Source: JAAZMA01 sp036720245 (GTDB lineage Bacteria > Bacillota > Clostridia > Tissierellales > Tepidimicrobiaceae). From it: DNA of 55,373 bases. Below, in pieces: positions 15,309 through 23,517 of the stretch. The notes beneath the pieces were generated by a model that did no database searches, was not told the origin of the DNA, and was given only the letters and a program-made list of their open reading frames with translations. A program made the translations under genes and the position numbers. The stretch is taken from NCBI GenBank assembly GCA_036720245.1, contig DAIMNI010000008.1, positions 1 through 55,373 of the forward strand. The letters are read 5' to 3'. Every line of letters begins with the position of its first letter. Position 1 is the stretch's first letter.

Positions 15309-15584
15309 ATGCCTGATTTAGAGAAATTAAAACAGATGATAGATGAGGAAAACTATCCTTATTTTGAAGATGAATATTTACAAATCAGAATAGACGAGAT
15401 AGACACTGAATATGGAATAACATTAAAATCTATTGCTAAGGAATTATGTATTATGAAAGCAGGAATAGAAGAAATAAAGTTAGGAGATATAACAATACCT
15501 TCACCTAAGAATTATTTTTTAATGTTAGCCAGTGGATATAGGAAAAATCAAACAGGGGTGGTGGTGAGGGCAGATGAACAATAG
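15309..15584 (+). CDS. head-tail connector (gp6-like adaptor)
   Basis: 91 residues, helical throughout (PDLEKLKQMIDEENYPYF, then LQIRIDEIDTEYGITLKSIA). Size and position after capsid match the adaptor that docks under the portal. The stop overlaps the next start by about 11 bp. Sequence similarity to named families is weak, so the call rests on gene order. Confidence 0.65.
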   Translation: MPDLEKLKQMIDEENYPYFEDEYLQIRIDEIDTEYGITLKSIAKELCIMKAGIEEIKLGDITIPSPKNYFLMLASGYRKNQTGVVVRADEQ

Positions 15585-15936
15585 ATATTATAAAAAGTAT
15601 GTAGAAAAAATGATAAATTCAAATCCTACCACTATCACCATTAAGCGAATAAAAATAATAGATGATGGATTTGGTGGAGAGAAAAAAGAAGCAATAGAAG
15701 TGGACCCACAAATAGTATCAATATATGATAAAAGGTCCCAAAGAGAAATGGTAGCAGATAAAGGGGCAGTAATAGGCTTTATGTCCAGTAATGCAGAAAA
15801 GTTATTAGCCTTTGGAAATGCAGATATAGAAGAAGGAGACAAGTTTAAGGCAGGCAACAGAGAATACAAGGTAATGTTACCTAAAAAGTATATGGATATT
15901 TGTATACAAGCAGAATTGGAAGTGATTAACCAATGA
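15574..15936 (+). CDS. head closure / stopper protein (YqbH-like)
   Basis: 120 residues. PTTITIKRIKIIDDGFGG, a KRSQREMVADKGAVIG middle and AGNREYKVMLPKKY end recall SPP1 gp16/YqbH-type stoppers, beta-rich proteins that retain DNA until tail joining. ATG 15574 overlaps the connector gene. Confidence 0.7.
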   Translation: MNNRYYKKYVEKMINSNPTTITIKRIKIIDDGFGGEKKEAIEVDPQIVSIYDKRSQREMVADKGAVIGFMSSNAEKLLAFGNADIEEGDKFKAGNREYKVMLPKKYMDICIQAELEVINQ

Positions 15937-16259
15937 CAGTAAAAAATACATTTAATCCTAAAATAGCAGAGCAAAAAATGAAAGCAGCATTAGGGCTATA
16001 TGCGAATACAGCAGCTAAGAAATTAGAAACAGAGGGAAAAAGAAATGCACCTTGGATAGATAGAACAAGTAATGCACGAAATTCCATACAAGGCGACCAT
16101 AAATGGGAAGGTAATCGATTAGCAATAATTCTAAGTGGCAATGTGAATTATTTTGTATATTTAGAATTAGCTATGGAAAAGAAGTATAGCATATTGTTAC
16201 CTACTATTGAAAGAAATGCCACAGAAATATTAAGAGGCTTTCAAAAGATGGTGAAATAA
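15933..16259 (+). CDS. HK97 gp10-like tail completion protein
   Basis: 108 residues. AALGLYANTAAKKLETEGKR, NARNSIQGDHKWEG and YFVYLELAMEKKYSILLPT are the standard segments of gp10/YqbI-type proteins, which join head and tail. Overlaps the previous gene by 4 bp and the next ATG follows the stop directly. Confidence 0.85.
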   Translation: MTVKNTFNPKIAEQKMKAALGLYANTAAKKLETEGKRNAPWIDRTSNARNSIQGDHKWEGNRLAIILSGNVNYFVYLELAMEKKYSILLPTIERNATEILRGFQKMVK

Positions 16260-16607
16260 ATGTATAAAAAAATATATTCAAAATTAAAAGAGAATAAATT
16301 AAATCCTTATCCTATAGGAGGACATAGGGGAGAATGTAAAGAAGATTATTGTGTAATCAAGGAAGGCACACAGGTACCAACGATAAACACTAATAAATTA
16401 GGATATAAAAGGATAGATATAATTCTATTTATACCTATAGGTAGTTATATAGAAGTAGAGGATTATGCAAAAGAAATAAGAAAGGCTATGCAGGAGTTGA
16501 AATTCCTAAGAAAAACAGGAGCAGAGACTCCTATTGTTGTTGATGATGAGAAAAAGGCTTATACAATGAGTATTGAATATCAGGTAATGAAAAAATTGGA
16601 GGGATAG
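16260..16607 (+). CDS. tail terminator-like protein (YqbJ type)
   Basis: 115 residues. The pattern YKRIDIILFIPIGSYIEVED, YAKEIRKAM and YTMSIEYQVMKKLEG resembles phage tail terminators (gpU/YqbJ-like), which cap the tail tube. Position after gp10-like and before the tube protein agrees. Confidence 0.7.
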   Translation: MYKKIYSKLKENKLNPYPIGGHRGECKEDYCVIKEGTQVPTINTNKLGYKRIDIILFIPIGSYIEVEDYAKEIRKAMQELKFLRKTGAETPIVVDDEKKAYTMSIEYQVMKKLEG

Positions 16608-16610
16608 AGA

Positions 16611-17159
16611 ATGGCAGATACTACACCTATTGAATTTGCTTTAGCGAATATTGCTAGAGTGGAGATTGTAACAGAGGAAGAAGAACCAAAGACATTTATT
16701 TTAAATGATGTGGCCAGTAATGCAGATGTAACAGCTTATTTATCCGAAGGCCAAGAAAAAATATTAAGGGTTAAGAATACAATAAAGGCACAAAATAAGA
16801 CTGAAGATATTGTATTAGGGTATGACATAAAACTTGCAGCAGCTACATTTATTCCAGAAATACTGGCAATAGTAGATGGCGGTAAATGGGATAGTGCGGC
16901 AAAGAAGTATACAGCCCCAGTAGTAGGGGAACCAGTAGAGAGGATACCATTTAGAACAAATATTTACACAGAGGAAAAAGATGGAGATGGATCCACTGTA
17001 TCTTACGTGAAATTTAGTTATAAGAATTGCACTGGAAAACCTGTTAATTATTCCTTGCAAGATGGAGATTTTTATGCGCCAGAATTTCCTATTAAGTCTA
17101 GGAGTAAATTAAGAGAATCTCCAGTAGAAGTGGAAATGTTAGATAGATTACCAGCATAG
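16611..17159 (+). CDS. major tail tube protein
   Basis: 182 residues, beta-rich. IEFALANIARVEIVTEEE, KTEDIVLGYDIKLAAATF and YVKFSYKNCTGKPVNY are consistent with a siphophage tube monomer, and the gene sits directly before the tail chaperones. It is the usual highest-expressed tail gene; GGGATAGAG-type ribosome site. Confidence 0.8.
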   Translation: MADTTPIEFALANIARVEIVTEEEEPKTFILNDVASNADVTAYLSEGQEKILRVKNTIKAQNKTEDIVLGYDIKLAAATFIPEILAIVDGGKWDSAAKKYTAPVVGEPVERIPFRTNIYTEEKDGDGSTVSYVKFSYKNCTGKPVNYSLQDGDFYAPEFPIKSRSKLRESPVEVEMLDRLPA

Positions 17160-17187
17160 GCTATCTTTAATGGGTAGCCTTGTTTAT
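17158..17187 (+). terminator. weak terminator after the tail tube gene
   Basis: GGCTAT (17159-17164) pairs with GTAGCC (17174-17179), then TTGTTTATTT. A short stem; probably partial, allowing high tube and lower downstream expression. Confidence 0.5.
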
Positions 17188-17202
17188 TTGGGAGGGAAAT
17201 AA

Positions 17203-17634
17203 ATGAATGAAATAATTACAATGGAACAAATAAAAGAGATGGCAACGCCAATAATTGAAATACCTAATTTTGATAATACAGGAACTATTAAAATTAGGGT
17301 AAAAAAGCCTAATTTAGTTAATATGGCATCTAGTGGGAAGGTACCAAATTATTTGATGTCCATAGCAGCATCGGAAATGGGATTAGGGAAAAGAGAGCAA
17401 AAGCCTGTAAATGAATTAATTAATGATGTAGCAAAAACTATGGAATTATATTGTAGAGCTTGTTTAGTGGAGCCTGCCTATGATGAATTTAAAGAATATA
17501 TGACAGACGAACAGATGGAGGCTATATTTGATTGGGCTATGGGGGATGTAAAGAAGGTGGAGCCCTTTCGTGATGACAAGGGAAATGGCAAATCTAATAA
17601 TGATGGCAAAGGAGTACCAGAAAAGGCCAAGTGA
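17203..17634 (+). CDS. tail assembly chaperone, short form
   Basis: 143 residues. ITMEQIKEMATPIIEIPNFD, IKIRVKKPNLVNMASSGKVP and CRACLVEPAYDEFKEYMTDE are typical of PBSX XkdN-type chaperones that coat the tape measure. The 3' end overlaps a second frame; a CCC-TTT at 17563-17568 is a plausible +1 slippage site giving a longer fused chaperone. C-terminal residues 120-143 are low complexity. Confidence 0.85.
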   Translation: MNEIITMEQIKEMATPIIEIPNFDNTGTIKIRVKKPNLVNMASSGKVPNYLMSIAASEMGLGKREQKPVNELINDVAKTMELYCRACLVEPAYDEFKEYMTDEQMEAIFDWAMGDVKKVEPFRDDKGNGKSNNDGKGVPEKAK

Positions 17635-17809
17635 GATAATGGGAATAAGTAACGATTATGCAGCCTATTGTTTTGATGAAGTGGCCTTGCTTTTACGATA
17701 CCAAGCTACAGATGATAAAGGGAATGTAAAATGGAATAGGATAAAATGGAGAAATGAAAAAACTAAGACTAATAAAGACTTAATGAATTTTATAGAAAAA
17801 TATAGCTAA
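17573..17809 (+). CDS. tail assembly chaperone, second frame (T part)
   Basis: 78 residues if started at ATG 17573. KRPSEIMGISNDYAAYCFDE, VALLLRYQ is the standard T-segment that follows the short chaperone. The frame is blocked upstream by TAA 17549-17551, so fusion must occur between 17552 and 17634, by +1 or -2 shifting. Alternatively GGTGGAG (17556-17562) lets it start on its own at 17573. Either way it guides tape-measure assembly. Confidence 0.75.
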   Translation: MTREMANLIMMAKEYQKRPSEIMGISNDYAAYCFDEVALLLRYQATDDKGNVKWNRIKWRNEKTKTNKDLMNFIEKYS

Positions 17810-17840
17810 TTATGGTATTGTAATAACAGGGGGGGATATT

Positions 17841-18866
17841 ATGACGAAAAAGACTACTAAAAGTTTAATTTTGATAGTATTAATGTCATTAGTATTAAGC
17901 AGTATATCTATTGCAGTTGAACCTACAAAAGTTTATGTAGAAAACAAGCAAATTGAAATGCCTGTTTCTCCTGTTATAGAAGATGGGAGGACTTTAGTGC
18001 CTGTAAGGGCAATATTCGAGTCTATGGGAGCTACTATAGATTGGGATGCAAAAAATAAAACAGTAACAGGAGAAACAGAGGACAAGGTTATTAAGCTTGT
18101 AATTGGAAATAAGGTAGCATTAGTAAATGATAAAGAAATAGAATTAGATGTACCAGCAAAAATAATTAATGGTAGTACAATGGTTCCTGCAAGATTTGTA
18201 GCTGAAAGCCTTGGAGCCGAAGTAGATTGGGACAACAATACTAAGAGTGTTCTTGTTAATTCAGATTATCCGTATGGGAAATATAAAGTTACTAGAGTAG
18301 TAGATGGAGATACAATTATAGTAGATTTTAATGGTAAAGAAGAAAGAGTGAGATTAATAGGGATAGATACCCCTGAAAGTGTCCATCCAGATGCTACGAA
18401 AAATATTGAAGAAGGAAAGATGGCATCTAACTTTACTAAAGAAAAACTAGAGGGTAAAGAAATAGCTTTAGAATTTGATGTACAAGAAAGAGATAATTAT
18501 GGAAGGTTATTGGCTTATGTGTGGTTTAGCGGATCAATGTTTAATAAAACATTACTCCAAGAGGGATATGCACAAATAGCGACTTATCCTCCAAATGTAA
18601 AATATGTAGATGATTTTACTAAGATACAGAAAGAGGCTAGAGAAAGCAATAAAGGTTTTTGGAGTGGGAAGAATTTTAATGGGGAAAAGATACCTATTAG
18701 GAAAACCACAGGCAATTATGTAGGTAGTATAGAATCGGACAAGTATCACTATCCAAGTTGTAGATGGGCAGAGAAAATATTAAAAGAAAATGAAATATGG
18801 TTTGATACCATTAATGAGGCAAAAGAACAGGGGTACAAGCCTTGTGGGGTTTGTAATCCAAAATAA
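17841..18866 (+). CDS. secreted Snase-type nuclease with copper-amine-oxidase-N-like cell-wall domain
   Basis: 341 residues. Signal peptide 1-26 (LILIVLMSLVLSSISIAV); residues 30-140 are copper amine oxidase N-like repeats (GRTLVPVRAIFESMGATIDW, STMVPARFVAESLGAEVDW); residues 145-275 are a staphylococcal-nuclease domain with VVDGDT, RLIGIDTPES and ERDNYGRLLAYVW, holding the Ca-binding Asp and catalytic Arg residues. The end (YPSCRWAEKI to PCGVCNP) resembles the Ada-like metal-binding module found after such nucleases. It sits between tail chaperone and tape measure with its own terminator: cargo rather than virion gene. Confidence 0.9.
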   Translation: MTKKTTKSLILIVLMSLVLSSISIAVEPTKVYVENKQIEMPVSPVIEDGRTLVPVRAIFESMGATIDWDAKNKTVTGETEDKVIKLVIGNKVALVNDKEIELDVPAKIINGSTMVPARFVAESLGAEVDWDNNTKSVLVNSDYPYGKYKVTRVVDGDTIIVDFNGKEERVRLIGIDTPESVHPDATKNIEEGKMASNFTKEKLEGKEIALEFDVQERDNYGRLLAYVWFSGSMFNKTLLQEGYAQIATYPPNVKYVDDFTKIQKEARESNKGFWSGKNFNGEKIPIRKTTGNYVGSIESDKYHYPSCRWAEKILKENEIWFDTINEAKEQGYKPCGVCNPK

Positions 18867-18872
18867 TAAATT

Positions 18873-18898
18873 AAAGCATCCTAAAAGGGTGCTTTTTT
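18873..18898 (+). terminator. rho-independent terminator after the nuclease gene
   Basis: AAAGCATCC pairs with GGGTGCTTT (one G-U) around TAAAA, followed by further Ts. Strong shape. It shows that the nuclease is framed as a separate unit inside the tail operon. Confidence 0.85.
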
Positions 18899-18921
18899 AA
18901 TGCCGAAAAGTAGGTGATTAA

Positions 18922-21540
18922 ATGGCTATAGATGTAGGTGGAGTATATTCTAAGATAGTTTTAGATATGACTGAATGGAGCAGCAACCTTAAAAAAGCCG
19001 AAGGTGAAATGGATCAGTTTGCTAATAAAATGAAAAAGAATGGGGACAGAATGGAAGATGTAGGTAAAACATTATCCCTAAAAGTTACAGCACCTTTGGT
19101 GGCTATGGGTGGACTTGCAACAAAAGCAGGAATGGATTTTGAGTCGGGAATGAGCCAAGTACAAGCTATTAGTGGAGCAACAGGTAATGATTTAGCAAAG
19201 CTAGAGGCTAAGGCTAAAGAAATGGGAGCAACAACAAAATTTAGTGCTAGTGATGCGGCTGAAGGTCTTAAGTATATGGCAATGGCTGGATGGGATACTA
19301 GTGCTATGCTAGAAGGTTTAGACGGAGTATTCGCCCTGGCTGCTGCAAGTGGTGAAGATCTAGGTTTAACGTCAGATATAGTTACTGACGCTCTAACTGC
19401 ATTTGGGATGCAAGCAAAAGATGCGGTACAATTTGCTGATTTATTAGCTAGTGCAAGTAGTAACTCTAATACTAATGTAGCCTTAATGGGAGAAACCTTT
19501 AAGTATGTTGCACCTTTGTTTGGAGCTTTAGGATATAGTGCAGAAGATGCAGCCCTGGCAATTGGGTTAATGGCTAATGCAGGAATTAAGGGAAGCCAAG
19601 CGGGAACTTCGCTGAGAGCTGCAGTAACCAACTTGATGAAACCAACAGATAGTATGGCAGCAGCTATGGACGAGTTAGGTATTTCAGTAACAGATGCAAA
19701 TGGAGAAATGCTACCTTTTAAAGATGTAATGGACAATTTAAGAGGGAGTTTTGCCAATTTAACAGAAGAACAACAAGCACAATATGCAGCTACCATATTT
19801 GGTAAAGAAGCTATGTCAGGGATGCTAGCAATAATCAATGCGAGTGAAACAGATTATATAAAGCTAACTAAAGCAACAACAGATTATAATGGAGCTGCTA
19901 AGGAAATGTCTGATATTATGCAGGACAACCTCAAAGGCAGATGGGAAGAGTTTAAATCAGCCTTAGAAGAGGTAGCTCTGCAGATATATGATTTATTATT
20001 ACCTGCTCTAGAAAGTTGGCTTGCTAAGGGACAGGCGTTCGTAGATTGGTTTTCTGAACTAGATGATGGCACTAAAAAAACTATACTCAATATAGCTGGA
20101 CTTGCTGCAGCTATAGGTCCTCTATTGATAATAGGTGGGAAAGTGGCCACTGGTGCTAGTTATATAATAGGGTTAGTAGGTAAACTCTCAGGAGCTACAA
20201 CTATAGCAACTGCAGCAACAACTGGATTAACTACGCCAGTATGGGCTTTAGGTGGTGCAGCAAAAGCAAGTACCCTATTATTAAATCCTTGGGTGGCAGG
20301 TTTGGCATTAGCCACAGCAGGTGGGATAAAACTAGCTAAACACCTAAGCCAAGACAGTATTCCAGCAGTAAACTTATTTAGCGAGGAAGTGTCAGAAAGC
20401 ACGCAAGAGGCAGTTGGGAGTTTCTTGGAGTTAGAAGAACAAGCTACATTGTCCTTAAATCAATTAGCTTGGAGTGGGCAAGAAGTAACAGAAGAAATGG
20501 CAGGAAGCATTATAGGCAACTTTGAAGAAATGAAAGAGCAGGTAGTAGGAAAGCTAGAAGAACAAAAAGAAAGTGCCTTGCAATCTATTGGGGAAATGGT
20601 AGAAAATTCCATAGACATGACAGAGGAAGAAAAAGAGGAAATGATTAGAATTACAGGTGAAAGCTATGATGAACAAATACAAAAAACTGAAGAAGGCAAT
20701 AAAAGAATTGCAGAAATATTAGAAACAGCTAAAAAAGAAAATAGGGCAATTACAGAAGGAGAAAAGAACGAGATAAATAAAATAAAAGAGGATATGAAAG
20801 AGGACGGAATAAGAATATTGTCAGAAAGCGAAAAAGAACAGTTGGCAATAATGGAAAGATTAAAACAAGAAAGCGGTAAAATATCTGCCAAACAAGCAGC
20901 GGAAGTAGTTAAAAACTCTAAGGAACAGAAAGAGAAAACTATAGCTGAGGCAGAAAAAGAATATGATGAAAGATTAAAATATGCAGCAGAATTAAGGTCA
21001 AAAGGAACTAAAGAGGCAGAAGAAATGGCAGACAAAATAGCCAAAGAGGCAAAAAGGCAAAAAGATGAGGCAGTAAAAAATGCAGAGGAAATGCATAATG
21101 AGGTAGTAAAGCATGCAAAGGAACAAGCAAATGAACATATAGATCAGATTGATTGGGAGACAGGAGAAGTAAAAACGAAGTGGCAAAGTTTAAGGGATTG
21201 GTTTGAGAATAACCCTATAATCAGAAAAATAACAACCGTAGTTGAGGAAAGCACAAGTAGAGACAGCAGATTTAATAGGACGTTAGGCAGAAATGCACAT
21301 GGTACCAATAATTGGAGGGGTGGATTAACTTGGGTAGGAGAACAAGGGCCAGAACTTATTGATTTGCCACAAGGTACAAAAGTACACTCTAATCAAAAAT
21401 CAATGGATATGGTAAAAGGTTCAAGCGGAGGCATAACTCAAAATTTAACTATAATTTCACCAGAGCCATTAAGCCCCAGCGAGGTGGCAAGAAAGAATTT
21501 ACAAGTATCAAGGCAGTTAGCTATGGAATGGGGTGTATAG
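18922..21540 (+). CDS. tape measure protein (TP901 type)
   Basis: 872 residues. The TP901 core is at residues 70-330 (FESGMSQVQAISGATGNDLA, AKEMGATTKFSASDAAEGLK, ANAGIKGSQAGTSLRAAVTN). Hydrophobic segments lie at about 395-480, a long Glu/Lys coiled coil at 490-760, and a C-terminal GERGPELI-type motif (WVGEQGPELIDLPQGTKVHS). It sets tail length and leads DNA ejection. By the usual ratio of roughly 0.15 nm per residue the tail would be about 130 nm. Codon use matches its neighbours. Confidence 0.95.
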   Translation: MAIDVGGVYSKIVLDMTEWSSNLKKAEGEMDQFANKMKKNGDRMEDVGKTLSLKVTAPLVAMGGLATKAGMDFESGMSQVQAISGATGNDLAKLEAKAKEMGATTKFSASDAAEGLKYMAMAGWDTSAMLEGLDGVFALAAASGEDLGLTSDIVTDALTAFGMQAKDAVQFADLLASASSNSNTNVALMGETFKYVAPLFGALGYSAEDAALAIGLMANAGIKGSQAGTSLRAAVTNLMKPTDSMAAAMDELGISVTDANGEMLPFKDVMDNLRGSFANLTEEQQAQYAATIFGKEAMSGMLAIINASETDYIKLTKATTDYNGAAKEMSDIMQDNLKGRWEEFKSALEEVALQIYDLLLPALESWLAKGQAFVDWFSELDDGTKKTILNIAGLAAAIGPLLIIGGKVATGASYIIGLVGKLSGATTIATAATTGLTTPVWALGGAAKASTLLLNPWVAGLALATAGGIKLAKHLSQDSIPAVNLFSEEVSESTQEAVGSFLELEEQATLSLNQLAWSGQEVTEEMAGSIIGNFEEMKEQVVGKLEEQKESALQSIGEMVENSIDMTEEEKEEMIRITGESYDEQIQKTEEGNKRIAEILETAKKENRAITEGEKNEINKIKEDMKEDGIRILSESEKEQLAIMERLKQESGKISAKQAAEVVKNSKEQKEKTIAEAEKEYDERLKYAAELRSKGTKEAEEMADKIAKEAKRQKDEAVKNAEEMHNEVVKHAKEQANEHIDQIDWETGEVKTKWQSLRDWFENNPIIRKITTVVEESTSRDSRFNRTLGRNAHGTNNWRGGLTWVGEQGPELIDLPQGTKVHSNQKSMDMVKGSSGGITQNLTIISPEPLSPSEVARKNLQVSRQLAMEWGV

Positions 21541-22420
21541 TGTGGAGAAGATAGTATTTGTAAATAGTAAGGGGCAATCAACCCAATTAGGGAATGATGG
21601 CCCTTTTATATTGACTAAAATTGAAGGAACAGGAGCAGTAAATGCTGATATACAATTTCAAAAATCCCCATTTGAAGATGGTGCTAGCTATTTGGGAAAC
21701 ACATTAGAGCCAAGGCCATTGTCAATTGAAGTAATGCTAATAGCAGAAAACATTGAAGAAATGATGATTTATAGAAGAAGGTTACTGAACGTATTTAATC
21801 CTAAATTGGGTGAAGGCAGATTGATATATGAAATTGGTGGAATAAAAAGAGAAATAAAGGCTATATCGGAGTTAGCTCCAGCATTTCCTGATGCAGAAGA
21901 TTTTAAAGATACTATGCAGCCTGGGCTGATTCAGTTGTATTGCCCTAATCCATTTTTTAAGGATACAGCAGAATCAAAAGAAGAGATAGCTATATGGCGG
22001 CCTGCGTTTGAATTTCCACTAGAAATATTTGAAGAAGGTATAGAAATGGGATATAGAGAGCCTTCTCTCATTGTTAATATACTAAATAAGGGTGATGTGC
22101 CGTGTGGTATGAAGATAGAGTTTAAAGCACTTGCAACAGTTGCAAATCCTTCACTTTTTAATATAAACACTAGAGAATATTTTAAAATCAATAAGACAAT
22201 GGAAGCGGGAGAAATAATTACAGTTACTACCCACTTTCAGAATAAGCGAGTTGAACTCGATAAAAATGGGGTAACTACCAATGCTTTTAACTGGATAGAA
22301 CTTAACTCTACTTTTCTTCAGTTAGATCCAGGAGATAATTTATTGAGGTACAATTCAGATGAGGGGATAGATAATTTAGAAGTGCAAATTTATTATACAC
22401 CACAGTATTTGGGGGTTTAG
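21533..22420 (+). CDS. distal tail protein (Dit-like)
   Basis: 295 residues. Starts at GTG 21533 overlapping tape measure (GTG 21542 also possible). IVFVNSKGQSTQLGNDGPFI, AMLI-type YLGNTLEPRPLSIEVMLIAE, RRRLLNVFNPKLGEGRLIYE are the hallmark of Dit/YomH-type hubs; the C-terminal half is a galectin-like sandwich. Forms the hexameric ring linking tube and baseplate. Confidence 0.88.
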   Translation: MYSVEKIVFVNSKGQSTQLGNDGPFILTKIEGTGAVNADIQFQKSPFEDGASYLGNTLEPRPLSIEVMLIAENIEEMMIYRRRLLNVFNPKLGEGRLIYEIGGIKREIKAISELAPAFPDAEDFKDTMQPGLIQLYCPNPFFKDTAESKEEIAIWRPAFEFPLEIFEEGIEMGYREPSLIVNILNKGDVPCGMKIEFKALATVANPSLFNINTREYFKINKTMEAGEIITVTTHFQNKRVELDKNGVTTNAFNWIELNSTFLQLDPGDNLLRYNSDEGIDNLEVQIYYTPQYLGV

Positions 22421-22422
22421 AA

Positions 22423-23517
22423 ATGGAACTATATATATTTGATAGGTACTTGAACTTTCTGGGGATATTTGAGAGTTTCTTTAGTCTTAGATGGGTCAGA
22501 AGGTATCACAAATATGGAGAATTTGAACTACATTGCGGGCTTACTCAGGATTCTTTGAAACTGCTACAGAAGGGCAATATTATTTGGAAAAAAGACGACC
22601 TTGAAGCAGGCTACATCGAATATAGAAACATGAAAAAAGATACAGAAGGCAAAGAAATATTGATTGTTAGGGGCAAGTTCCTTACAGGATATTTGAACAG
22701 AAGAATAATATGGGGAATAGAAAACCTTAATACAACAGCAGAATTGGCTATGAGAGAGCTTATAAATAAGAACTGTATTAATCCTATAGATATTGATAGG
22801 ATAATTGATTTACTGGCTCTAGGAGAACTAAAAAAATACCCTCAAGCAGTTAACTGCCAGGTAAGCTATAAAAATTTACTTGAAGAGTTAGAAAATATAT
22901 CTAATATAAGCCAATTAGGTTATAGAACATTAGTTGATTTACAAAATAAGAAGATAATATTTGATATATATGAAGGATTAGACAGGACTGCTGGGCAAAA
23001 TGTAAATCCTCCTACAATCTTCTCTAAAGAATTTGAAAATATCTTAGAACAAGAATATACGGATAGTCTACACAATTATAGAAGTTTAGCATTAATAGCA
23101 GAGGAAGGCGAAGGTATAGCGAGGGAGTTTGTAACAGTAGGGGAAGGACAAGGTCTTGATAGGTATGAAATGTTTGTAGATGCGAGAAATTTACAAAGTG
23201 AAAAAGAAGATGGAACTGTTATTCCTTCTAAAGAATACAAAAAAATGCTAGAAGAGAGAGGCGAGACTAAACTAGCAGAGTGTAAAGAAATAGAAACATT
23301 TGAAAGTAAAATTAATATAAATAGTAACTTAATGTATAAAAAGGATTTTGATTTAGGGGATATTGTTACTTGCACCTCAAAAAGATGGGGTGTAACTATT
23401 GATGCTAGGATAACAGAAGTGGAAGAAGTATACGAGCAAGATGGGCTTAATATAAATATAATATTTGGGAACAGCATTCCTACATTGATTGATAAAATTA
23501 AGCAGGTGGTGAGATGA
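22423..23517 (+). CDS. Gp37-like tail baseplate protein
   Basis: 364 residues. ELYIFDRYLNFLGIFESFFS, RRYHKYGEFELHC and YLNRRIIWG early, then DLGDIVTCTSKRWGVTIDAR, ITEVEEVYEQDG near the end match siphovirus ReqiPepy6 Gp37-like proteins, the counterpart of the Tal hub. No separate lysin domain is seen. Three bases after dit; overlaps next gene by 4 bp. Confidence 0.85.
   Translation: MELYIFDRYLNFLGIFESFFSLRWVRRYHKYGEFELHCGLTQDSLKLLQKGNIIWKKDDLEAGYIEYRNMKKDTEGKEILIVRGKFLTGYLNRRIIWGIENLNTTAELAMRELINKNCINPIDIDRIIDLLALGELKKYPQAVNCQVSYKNLLEELENISNISQLGYRTLVDLQNKKIIFDIYEGLDRTAGQNVNPPTIFSKEFENILEQEYTDSLHNYRSLALIAEEGEGIAREFVTVGEGQGLDRYEMFVDARNLQSEKEDGTVIPSKEYKKMLEERGETKLAECKEIETFESKININSNLMYKKDFDLGDIVTCTSKRWGVTIDARITEVEEVYEQDGLNINIIFGNSIPTLIDKIKQVVR

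Noticed and set aside
19014..19838. 274-codon - strand frame opposite the tape measure gene
   Set aside because: Shadow of the Ala-rich tape measure coding frame, no ribosome site, low-complexity product.
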